From the NCBI GenBank assembly GCA_002310015.1, contig DBYQ01000027.1, positions 1-11,046 on the forward strand: DNA of 11,046 nucleotides, in the 5' to 3' direction. Below, piece by piece: positions 4,695 to 11,046 of the stretch. The translations under genes and the position numbers were made by a program. Position 1 is the stretch's first letter. Every line of letters starts with the position of its first letter. The DNA is from Bacteroidales bacterium UBA1182 (GTDB lineage Bacteria > Bacteroidota > Bacteroidia > Bacteroidales > Bacteroidaceae). Below the pieces are notes generated by a model, which was given only the letters and a program-made list of their open reading frames with translations, was not told where the DNA came from and made no database searches.

Positions 4695-4712
4695 CGCACT
4701 GCAATACTACAC
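4684..4712. promoter_or_regulatory. 29-bp palindrome over the -7 box and start site: probable operator
   Basis: GTGTAGT (4684-4690) is the exact reverse complement of ACTACAC (4706-4712). After one mismatched pair, TTGC (4692-4695) matches GCAA (4701-4704), leaving a 5-nt centre (4696-4700). Eleven of twelve position pairs are complementary. The site covers the -7 element and probable start, where a bound dimer would block transcription. Because the start falls near the centre, only half would be transcribed, so a DNA operator fits better than an RNA hairpin. The neighbouring Rrf2 protein is the obvious candidate to bind it. Confidence 0.6.
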
Positions 4713-4719
4713 TATATTT

Positions 4720-6660
4720 ATGTACTTTAATTGTTGCAATCTGAAAGTTCTCGCGCCAATCCTTACGTCGTTGCTGTTATTTTCATCATGTCAACAGAAT
4801 GAAGCGGATAAGGCCGTATCAGACAATCTGCAGGGAAGCATTTCCATATCAGGAGCCTTTGCGCTCTATCCTATGGCAGTGGAGTGGACCAATGAATTCT
4901 CGGCCAGGCATCCGTCAGTAAGGATAGACCTGTCATCGGGCGGTGCCGGCAAGGGCATGACCGATGTGCTTAACGGAATGGTTGATTTTGCCATGCTCTC
5001 ACGTGAGCCGCATGATGAGGAGCGTGAGAAAGGTGCAATTGACTTTACCGTCGCCAAGGATGCGGTGCTACCGGTCTTCAGTTCATCCAACCCCTTGCGG
5101 GACAAGATCCTTGCCCACGGAATTACGGCCGATGACGCCCGCAAGATATGGATTACCGGAGAATATACCACCTGGGGCCAGTTGCTGGGTACATCCGATA
5201 ACAATCCCATTCATGTATATACCCGTTCCGATGCCTGCGGCGCAGCCCAGACGTTTGCTGCATGGTTTGATGGCGTGCAGGAGGATCTGGGAGGCACTGC
5301 TGTGTATGGTGACCCCGGAATCTCCAAGGCGGTGATAGACGATCCGCTTGGAATAGGTTTCAACAACATGGCGTATGCCTATGATTCCGAGACCCTTAGC
5401 ATGCAGGTAGGCCTTGAGGTTTTGCCTTTGGATATAGACGGAAACAAGAGTGTAAGTGATGAGGAAAAACTCTATAAGACACGCTCTACCATAGCCACAG
5501 CCATAGAGGAGGGCCGTTTTCCCGCTCCTCCGTCACGTAACCTCTATCTGGTTACAAAAGGTGTTCCGGCCGATACCGCATCGCTGGAATTCCTCAAGTT
5601 CGTTATTTCTGAGGGTCAGGAGTTCAATGAACCCAACGGATATGTGCGCATATCGAATGCATCGGCCCGTGAGTCAATGCGTAAGCTTAACGGCGGTAGT
5701 AGAGGTGGAGGCTTGAGACGCGACAATACACGCCTGATGACTCTGCTGGCCGGTATTGTGGTGGTGCTTCTGTTCTTGACTGCCGGTGTGCAGTTCCTTC
5801 TGCCTTCGCGCACCAGACGCAGGGTGTTCCGCCAGAGATTATCAGAGACAATGATGGTAATACTCTCTTTCTCATCGGTGGCTTTGCTCATTGCTTTGCT
5901 GGCCGCTTTGTGGGGAAAGGCGTCGCCCATGTTTGAAAAGAGTACATTGAGCGAACTTTTTATGGGTACTCAGTGGAAACCGTCGCAGGGACTGTTCGGA
6001 TTCAGGCCGTTCATACACGGTACGCTGGCCGTCACGCTGCTGAGCATCTGTTTCTCGCTTCCGCTGTCGCTGCTTACGGCGGTGTTCATTACCGAGTATG
6101 CTCCGCGTTTCCTCAAACATATAGTCAATCCGGCTCTGGATATTCTGGCATCGCTGCCTTCTGTAATATTCGGTCTCTGGGGTGTGCTTACCCTTATTCC
6201 CAAATTCGGCTATTCGCTGCTAACTGCATCGCTTGTGCTGGGAGTCATGGTGCTGCCCATCATGGTTAGCCTGTTCTGCGAGATATTCGCAACTGTGCCG
6301 GACGATATGCGGGAGTCATCATTCGCACTTGGAGCCACACGCTGGCAGACCACACGCAAGGTGGTGCTGCGCAAGTCTTTACCCGGTATATTTGCAGCTG
6401 TGGTGCTGGCTCTGTCCAAATGCATAGGCGAGACTATTGCGGTTATGATGGTTTGCGGATGCCTGCCGCGTCTGCGCGGTTCGCTGCTGGATCCGTTCTA
6501 CACTCTGCCGGCCCTTATAGGTAACAACTACGGTGAGATGGCGTCTATCCCGCTGTATGAATCGGCCATTATGTTTGCCGCACTCCTGCTGCTTCTGCTG
6601 GTGCTGCTGTTCAACATATTGTCACGTGTTATACTTTACCGAATAGAGAAAAACAGTTGA
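4720..6660 (+). CDS. PstS-PstC fusion: oxyanion-binding lipoprotein domain joined to ABC permease (probable sulfate importer)
   Basis: This 646-residue protein joins two normally separate subunits. A type II signal peptide ends in the lipobox LFSSC (lipidated Cys24). Residues about 36-312 are a PstS-like periplasmic binding domain, with SSGGAGKGMTDVL (72-84), VDFAMLSREPHDEE (88-101), YTRSDACGAAQTF (167-179) and VYGDPG...DPLGIGFNN (195-216). A Gly/Arg-rich linker (about 313-335) leads to a PstC-like permease with membrane segments near 339-361, 377-398, 432-458, 472-494, 500-522, 556-577 and 611-636. It also has an EAA loop, the contact to the ATPase (about 530-556, including ALGATRWQTTRKVVLRKSLP). 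Family membership alone would say phosphate. The cysDNH genes downstream suggest sulfate, and the phosphate-contact positions of E. coli PstS are partly changed here. Residues 238-249 (DIDGNKSVSDEE) resemble an EF-hand calcium loop. The lipobox supports the ATG at 4720. It is the first gene of the operon. Confidence 0.88.
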   Translation: MYFNCCNLKVLAPILTSLLLFSSCQQNEADKAVSDNLQGSISISGAFALYPMAVEWTNEFSARHPSVRIDLSSGGAGKGMTDVLNGMVDFAMLSREPHDEEREKGAIDFTVAKDAVLPVFSSSNPLRDKILAHGITADDARKIWITGEYTTWGQLLGTSDNNPIHVYTRSDACGAAQTFAAWFDGVQEDLGGTAVYGDPGISKAVIDDPLGIGFNNMAYAYDSETLSMQVGLEVLPLDIDGNKSVSDEEKLYKTRSTIATAIEEGRFPAPPSRNLYLVTKGVPADTASLEFLKFVISEGQEFNEPNGYVRISNASARESMRKLNGGSRGGGLRRDNTRLMTLLAGIVVVLLFLTAGVQFLLPSRTRRRVFRQRLSETMMVILSFSSVALLIALLAALWGKASPMFEKSTLSELFMGTQWKPSQGLFGFRPFIHGTLAVTLLSICFSLPLSLLTAVFITEYAPRFLKHIVNPALDILASLPSVIFGLWGVLTLIPKFGYSLLTASLVLGVMVLPIMVSLFCEIFATVPDDMRESSFALGATRWQTTRKVVLRKSLPGIFAAVVLALSKCIGETIAVMMVCGCLPRLRGSLLDPFYTLPALIGNNYGEMASIPLYESAIMFAALLLLLLVLLFNILSRVILYRIEKNS

Positions 6661-6661
6661 T

Positions 6662-7513
6662 ATGAATCATATACGTAAAAGACAGATAGAGGAGAAAGTG
6701 ATGCGTGGCGTGATGCTTGTGGCCACTCTCATTGTTCTTGGAGCCGTTGTAAGTATTCTGGGTACCATACTGATAAGGGGCAGCAAGGCGCTCTCGTGGG
6801 ATATGGTCTCCAAGTTTCCCGGTAAGGAGTGGAACACAGCCCCCGACGGCGGATTCCTGAATGCCATACTGGGATCGCTCTATGTGGTGTTCCCGGCCGC
6901 GGTGATAGGTGCCTGCATCAGCATTCCCATAGTGTTCTATATAACAATGTACAAGCGCAGGCGCACGGGCGTATCTTATATAATACGTCTGGCTTTTGAT
7001 GTGCTTTACGGAATACCACCGATAGTATATGGCGCGTTCGCGTTCCTGGTTATGGTGGGCGTGGGCATGAGGGCATCGGTCCTGGGTGGTATCATGGTTA
7101 CGGTGCTGCTCATTGTGCCCATGATGATACGCTCCGGTGATGAGATTGCCAAGACCGTTCCCGATGAGATGGTTGATGCTATATATTCGCTTGGCGCAAC
7201 CAAGTGGGAGACAGTATGGGTGGTGCTTAAGCATATACTGCCGGGCATGCTCACCGCATTCCTGCTGGCAGTTGGCAGGGCCATTGGCGATGCCGCTGCG
7301 GTTATGTTCACAGCCGGATTCTCCGACCAGCCTGCCCGTTCGCTTTCTGACCCCACCGCAACGCTGCCGCTGGCAGTTTTCAACTGGATAGGCATGCCCG
7401 ATCCGTTCCCCGGCCGTGCATACGCCGCCGCTCTGGTGCTGACCATACTGGTGCTGGTGCTGAGCATAGTAAGTAGAGTTATTACACGCAGAATTACCCG
7501 TCTAAATAAATAA
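6662..7513 (+). CDS. pstA: PstA-like ABC transporter permease
   Basis: This 283-residue inner-membrane permease is the second transmembrane subunit, pairing with the PstC half of the preceding fusion. Membrane segments lie near 17-38, 68-95, 108-132, 138-157, 194-218 and 254-273. The EAA cytoplasmic loop is at about 169-195 (AIYSLGATKWETVWVVLKHI then LPG), equivalent to the loop in PstC. The motif DVLYGIPPIVYGAF (113-126) is typical of the Pst permease family. The ATG lies one base after the TGA of the fusion gene (TGATATG), so translation is probably coupled. The symbol reflects family resemblance; in this operon the transported ion is more likely sulfate than phosphate. Confidence 0.85.
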   Translation: MNHIRKRQIEEKVMRGVMLVATLIVLGAVVSILGTILIRGSKALSWDMVSKFPGKEWNTAPDGGFLNAILGSLYVVFPAAVIGACISIPIVFYITMYKRRRTGVSYIIRLAFDVLYGIPPIVYGAFAFLVMVGVGMRASVLGGIMVTVLLIVPMMIRSGDEIAKTVPDEMVDAIYSLGATKWETVWVVLKHILPGMLTAFLLAVGRAIGDAAAVMFTAGFSDQPARSLSDPTATLPLAVFNWIGMPDPFPGRAYAAALVLTILVLVLSIVSRVITRRITRLNK

Positions 7514-7518
7514 GCTAT

Positions 7519-8292
7519 ATGACTGAAAAATTATCCGAATCGCTGGTGGTTGACAAACTCAACGTATCCATAGAGGGCCAGCCCATTCTGAAGAACATAA
7601 ACGTATCATTTCCGGTCAACAAGATAACCTGCATAGTTGGTCCGTCAGGCTGCGGCAAGAGTACTCTGCTGCGCTGCCTTAACCGTCTGACCGAGAATAT
7701 TGACGGGTTTACCATAGACGGCCGTGTGCTCATAGACGGTCAGGATATAGTCACTGCCGATGACGAGCATCTGATAGAGTTGCGCCGTCACGTGGGCCTG
7801 GTGCCTCAGCGCCCGTGCCCGCTACCCATGTCCATCTATGACAACGTGGCTTACGGATGCCGCATCCACGGTATGCACAAACGCAAGCAGGAGATGGATG
7901 AGGCTGTTGAGAAATACCTTAGTGAGGTGGGACTCTGGGATGAGGTAAAAGACCGCCTGCGCCGTCCTGCCGCCCGCCTGTCCATCGGTCAGCAACAACG
8001 TTTGTGCCTGGCCCGCAGCCTTGCCGTGGAACCTGATTTCATACTGGCCGATGAGGCTACCAGCGCCCTTGACCCAATATCAAGCAAGACCATTGAAGAG
8101 CTGTTTGTAAGGCTTAAGGAGAAATACACCATCATCATGGTAACCCATACTCTGCCGCAGGCCCTGCGCATAGCCGATTATGCTGTGTTCCTCTATCTGG
8201 GCGAGATTGTCGAGGAGGGGCCGGCATCACAGGTGTTCAAATCACCGCAAAACGAGCTTACCAAGAGATATCTTTCTGGATTATTCAGTTGA
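7519..8292 (+). CDS. pstB: PstB-like ABC transporter ATPase
   Basis: This 257-residue cytoplasmic ATPase powers the importer. Walker A is GPSGCGKST (41-49), the Q-loop glutamine is Gln97 within VPQRPCPLPMSIYDNVAYG (a strongly Pst-like segment, 95-113), Walker B ends in Asp178-Glu179, and the H-loop histidine is His210 (VTHT). Two spots differ from the common form. The signature is LSIGQQQ (154-160) rather than LSGGQQQ, and the D-loop region reads ADEATSALDP rather than DEPTSALDP. All catalytic residues are present, so it should be active. The gene starts 5 nt after the pstA stop, and its stop overlaps a possible upstream TTG for cysD. No phoU follows it in the window, unlike most phosphate operons; cysD comes next. 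Confidence 0.88.
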   Translation: MTEKLSESLVVDKLNVSIEGQPILKNINVSFPVNKITCIVGPSGCGKSTLLRCLNRLTENIDGFTIDGRVLIDGQDIVTADDEHLIELRRHVGLVPQRPCPLPMSIYDNVAYGCRIHGMHKRKQEMDEAVEKYLSEVGLWDEVKDRLRRPAARLSIGQQQRLCLARSLAVEPDFILADEATSALDPISSKTIEELFVRLKEKYTIIMVTHTLPQALRIADYAVFLYLGEIVEEGPASQVFKSPQNELTKRYLSGLFS

Positions 8293-8303
8293 AAAACAAT
8301 ATT

Positions 8304-9212
8304 ATGAGTTCAAATCAGCTTACTCATTTAAATGAACTTGAGGCCGAGTCCATATTCATTCTGAGAGAGGTGGCCGCACAGTTTGAGAAACCGTGCATAC
8401 TGTTCTCGGGAGGCAAGGACTCCATTGTCCTCACATATCTTGCATACAAGGCCTTCTATCCGGCTAAGATACCGTTCCCTCTGGTACACATCGATACGGG
8501 ACACAATTTCCCCGAGACACTGGTATATCGTGATGAACTTGTAAAACGTCTTGGGGCCGACCTGGTGGTAGGTTCGGTCCAGAAATCAATCGATGAGGGC
8601 AAGGTTGTCGAGGAGAAGGGATTCAACGCCAGTCGTAACAAGTTGCAGACCGTGACACTGCTTGATACATTGGCAGAGCATAAGTTTGACTGCGCCTGCG
8701 GAGGTGCCCGCCGTGATGAGGAGAAGGCTCGTGCCAAGGAGCGCATATTCTCGCACCGTGACGAGTTCGGACAGTGGAACCCCAAGAACCAGCGTCCTGA
8801 ACTGTGGAACATATTCAATGCCAAGAAAGATCCAGGAGAGCATTTCAGGGCATTTCCCATAAGCAACTGGACCGAGATGGACGTGTGGCAGTACATCTAT
8901 CAGGAGAAAATAGAACTGCCCAGCCTCTACTACACTCATATTCGCAAGTGTTTCTTCAGGGATGGCCAGTGGCTTGCCGCCGATCCCGATTTCATACCCC
9001 GCCGCCCTGAGGAGGTGGTTGAGGAGCGTGAGGTGCGTTGCCGTACCATAGGTGATGTGACCTGCACGGGACTTACGCTCTCACACGCCCATTCGCTGGA
9101 GGAGATAATTGACGAGATTGCATCGACCCGCGTTACTGAGCGTGGCGGACGTGCCGATGACAAGCGCTCCGAGACGGCAATGGAGGACAGAAAAAAACAG
9201 GGTTACTTCTAA
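8304..9212 (+). CDS. cysD: Sulfate adenylyltransferase (ATP sulfurylase) subunit 2
   Basis: This is the catalytic small subunit of the CysDN ATP sulfurylase, which makes adenosine 5'-phosphosulfate (APS) and pyrophosphate from ATP and sulfate, driven by GTP hydrolysis on CysN. The PP-loop is SGGKDS (35-40), followed by VHIDTGHNFPE (61-71). The CxCGGARRDEEKARAKER block and the C-terminal RGGRADD...EDRKKQGYF end are typical of the family. From the ATG at 8304 the protein is 302 residues, the length of E. coli CysD. An in-frame TTG at 8289 would add five residues and overlap the pstB stop (TTGA), but the ATG is more likely. The gene follows pstB by 11 nt, tying sulfate activation to the transporter. 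Confidence 0.95.
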   Translation: MSSNQLTHLNELEAESIFILREVAAQFEKPCILFSGGKDSIVLTYLAYKAFYPAKIPFPLVHIDTGHNFPETLVYRDELVKRLGADLVVGSVQKSIDEGKVVEEKGFNASRNKLQTVTLLDTLAEHKFDCACGGARRDEEKARAKERIFSHRDEFGQWNPKNQRPELWNIFNAKKDPGEHFRAFPISNWTEMDVWQYIYQEKIELPSLYYTHIRKCFFRDGQWLAADPDFIPRRPEEVVEEREVRCRTIGDVTCTGLTLSHAHSLEEIIDEIASTRVTERGGRADDKRSETAMEDRKKQGYF

Positions 9213-9224
9213 ACGGAAAGGTCA

Positions 9225-10505
9225 ATGCAAAATAATGGATATCTAGAGATGAAACTGCTGCGGTTCACTACCGCCGGCAGTGTGGATGACGGAAAGAGTA
9301 CGCTCATAGGCCGTCTGCTGTATGATTCAAAGTCAATATTTGAGGATCAGCTGGAGGCTGTCGAGGAGGCTTCGCGCAGCCGCGGCAACGAGGAGGTGAA
9401 TCTGGCGCTGCTTACCGACGGCCTGCGTGCCGAGCGTGAGCAGGGCATAACCATAGATGTGGCATACCGTTACTTTGCCACCCCCAAGCGCAAGTTTATA
9501 ATAGCAGACACTCCGGGACATATACAATATACCCGTAACATGGTTACCGGCGCATCTACCGCTGATCTGGCCGTGATACTTGTGGATGCCCGTCACGGAA
9601 TAATGGAGCAGACCGTAAGGCACTCCTGCATTGCATCGCTTCTGAGAATCCCCAAGGTTGTGGTGGCAGTGAACAAGATGGATCTGGTGGATTTTGACAG
9701 CAAGGTGTTTGATGACATAAGCGCTGCCTACACCGCCATGATAAACAAGAACGGACTGGAGTTCAGGGATGTGATTTTCATACCCATGTGCGCCAAGGAC
9801 GGTGACAATGTGGTGTCCCGCTCGGAGCGTATGTCCTGGTACAACGGACCTTCACTGCTGGAGCATCTGGAGCAGGTGGAGATACCGGCCGGTGATGCTG
9901 ACAGCATGCGTTTCCCGGTGCAGTATGTCATCAGACCCATATCAAGGCAGTTCCCCGATTTCCGCGGATACGGCGGCCGCATAGCACAGGGTGCCATCCG
10001 TGTGGGTGACAGGATTGAGGTGCTGCCATCGGGCTCCAAGAGCACCGTTACCGGCATCTGGCTGGGCGAGAAGCAGAAGGAGCAGGCGGTTGCGGGCGAA
10101 TCGGTTTGCATCACCATTAAGGACGATATAGATATAAGCCGCGGCGACGTGATTGCATCGGACAGCGGCGTTAAGCCCTCCATGAGCAATGACTTTGTGC
10201 TGGATGTCTGCTGGCTGCGTACATCACCCCTGGTGTGCGGCAAGCGTTATACAATACGTCACGCAACGCAGGAGGTGGCCGGCATCGTTAAGGAGATAGA
10301 GTACAAACTGGATATTGACAAACAGGAGAAAGTCTATGACATAGAGCAGCTTACGGCCAATGACATTGCGCGCGTGCATCTTAAGACCGCCGCTCCGCTT
10401 GTGTTTGACCCCTACCGCGACAACCGCACTATGGGATCGCTGATTTTTATTGATGCAACCAATGACACCGTGGGTGCCGGAATGATAGTTGAGAGCTATG
10501 ACTAA
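9225..10505 (+). CDS. cysN: Sulfate adenylyltransferase subunit 1 (GTPase)
   Basis: This 426-residue translational-GTPase relative forms the GTP-driven regulatory subunit of ATP sulfurylase with CysD. The G motifs are clear: GSVDDGKS (18-25), GITID (74-78), DTPGH (95-99) and NKMD (150-153). They are followed by beta-barrel domains (VQYVIRPI, IDISRGDV, VGAGM near the C-terminus). It is shorter than E. coli CysN (475), lacking about 40 C-terminal residues and some N-terminal ones, and there is no fused APS kinase (CysC) domain. The start at 9225 is favoured by an AAAGG five nt upstream; ATG 9249 is a possible alternative. The gap to cysD is 12 nt, and the last 8 nt overlap cysH. Confidence 0.95.
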   Translation: MQNNGYLEMKLLRFTTAGSVDDGKSTLIGRLLYDSKSIFEDQLEAVEEASRSRGNEEVNLALLTDGLRAEREQGITIDVAYRYFATPKRKFIIADTPGHIQYTRNMVTGASTADLAVILVDARHGIMEQTVRHSCIASLLRIPKVVVAVNKMDLVDFDSKVFDDISAAYTAMINKNGLEFRDVIFIPMCAKDGDNVVSRSERMSWYNGPSLLEHLEQVEIPAGDADSMRFPVQYVIRPISRQFPDFRGYGGRIAQGAIRVGDRIEVLPSGSKSTVTGIWLGEKQKEQAVAGESVCITIKDDIDISRGDVIASDSGVKPSMSNDFVLDVCWLRTSPLVCGKRYTIRHATQEVAGIVKEIEYKLDIDKQEKVYDIEQLTANDIARVHLKTAAPLVFDPYRDNRTMGSLIFIDATNDTVGAGMIVESYD

Positions 10506-11046
10506 GGAACAGAAGATAGCCCTGGTGGCAGAGAAGAATGCCGAGTGGGCAGGTCTGAGCGCATTGGAGAGTGCCCAGGCTGCCGTTAAGTGGGCGGTTG
10601 AGACATTCGGCCTCCGTGCCGCACTCTCCACCAGCCTCAGTTATGAGGACCAGGCCGTGACCGACATGATAGCCCGGCAGGGTAGGGACAGCGCCAGTAT
10701 TTTCACCCTGGATACCGGCCGTATGTTCCCCCAGATATATGACCTGATTGACCGCACCAACCGCAGGTACGGAATCCGCATCGAGGTATTCTTCCCGGAT
10801 TATGCCAAGGTGCAGGAGATGGTGCGCCAGCACGGCATAAACCTTTTCTATGATAGCGTGGAACTACGCCACCTGTGTTGTGACATACGCAAGATAGAAC
10901 CTCTTAAACGCGCCCTTAAGGGTGTGGATGTGTGGATTACCGGACTCCGCCGCTCGCAGTCCGTAACCCGCACCGACATGCAGATAATAGAATACGACAC
11001 CGCCGATGACGTAATCAAACTCAATCCGCTCATGCTGTGGAGTGAG
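10498..11046 (+). CDS. cysH: Adenylylsulfate (APS) reductase, CysH family, cut by window end
   Basis: The first 183 codons of a CysH protein run in frame to the window edge with no stop. It reduces APS (or PAPS) to sulfite with thioredoxin or a similar donor. Visible motifs: the nucleotide-binding region STSLSYEDQAV (44-54), TLDTGRMFPQIYDLID (70-85), the cysteine pair CCDIRKIEPLKRAL (127-140) and TGLRRSQSVTR (148-158). The CC pair followed by RKxxPL marks the [4Fe-4S]-containing class, which usually uses APS directly; E. coli-type PAPS reductases lack it. The partner CxxC and the catalytic C-terminal cysteine would lie beyond the window. The ATG overlaps the end of cysN (ATGACTAA), so translation is coupled. 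No APS kinase gene lies between, in line with APS as substrate. Confidence 0.93.
   Translation, partial: MTKEQKIALVAEKNAEWAGLSALESAQAAVKWAVETFGLRAALSTSLSYEDQAVTDMIARQGRDSASIFTLDTGRMFPQIYDLIDRTNRRYGIRIEVFFPDYAKVQEMVRQHGINLFYDSVELRHLCCDIRKIEPLKRALKGVDVWITGLRRSQSVTRTDMQIIEYDTADDVIKLNPLMLWSE

Noticed and set aside
4684..4712. Transcription attenuator or riboswitch-type hairpin
   Set aside because: The predicted start lies near the palindrome centre, so only one arm would be in the RNA, and no T-tract follows.
6629..7234. Long minus-strand open frame (201 codons) opposite pstA
   Set aside because: It lies wholly over the end of the fusion gene and pstA, is rich in His/Tyr in a way typical of antisense reading, has no promoter or ribosome site, and shows no recognisable domain.
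4720..8292. Plain annotation as a phosphate (Pst) importer
   Set aside because: Family similarity is real, but the operon joins it to cysDNH, phoU is missing from the window and phosphate-contact residues are changed. Phosphate remains an alternative, not the best reading.
8289..8303. TTG start for cysD overlapping the pstB stop (TTGA)
   Set aside because: It would add five non-conserved residues. The ATG at 8304 gives 302 residues, the length of E. coli CysD. Kept only as a possible coupling signal.
9728..10243. Minus-strand open frame (171 codons) opposite cysN
   Set aside because: cysN is unmistakable in the plus strand here. The antisense product is Ser/Pro/Thr-rich low-information sequence, as expected of a shadow frame.

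Overview
The window looks like chromosomal DNA from a member of the Bacteroidota, most likely order Bacteroidales. Several upstream regions carry the promoter signature of that phylum (TTTG near -33, about 19-20 nt, then TAnnTTTG near -7). Most genes lack a Shine-Dalgarno sequence, and the lipoprotein has an acidic Asp/Lys stretch right after the lipobox cysteine, as in Bacteroidota surface lipoproteins. No rRNA, tRNA, CRISPR array, transposase or phage gene was seen.

Left part (1-4117). The last 32 codons of a plus-strand gene end in a bidirectional terminator shared with a convergent small lipoprotein gene. A 351-bp non-coding stretch follows. It holds a second strong terminator, three copies of a 10-bp direct repeat and an unexplained branched set of inverted repeats. 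Three more minus-strand genes follow, each apparently with its own control signals: a membrane-bound AraC-type regulator, a small heat-shock protein whose mRNA leader can pair with its own Shine-Dalgarno (a possible RNA thermometer), and a YihY/BrkB membrane protein with a C-terminal winged-helix domain resembling Rrf2 proteins. Two 42-bp copies (37/42 identical) of a REP-like palindrome lie at the hsp20 stop codon and in the yihY/rrf2 divergent promoter region.

Right part (4248-11046). An Rrf2-family regulator with a cysteine cluster is followed by a tightly packed plus-strand operon. Its order is a PstS-PstC fusion, PstA, PstB, CysD, CysN and CysH (cut by the window end). A near-consensus promoter (TTTG-19-TAGTTTTG) stands before the operon, and a 29-bp palindrome covers its -7 box and probable start site.

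Main interpretation: the three transporter genes would be annotated as a phosphate (Pst) importer from family similarity alone. They are, however, coupled to sulfate activation (CysDN, ATP sulfurylase) and reduction (CysH, [4Fe-4S] APS-reductase type). There is no phoU in the window, and the binding domain departs from E. coli PstS at several phosphate-contact positions. I infer a sulfate (or related oxyanion) importer of Pst ancestry, possibly controlled by the adjacent Rrf2 protein through the palindrome: uptake, activation to APS, then reduction to sulfite. Substrate and regulation are inferences; gene identities and layout are read from the sequence.
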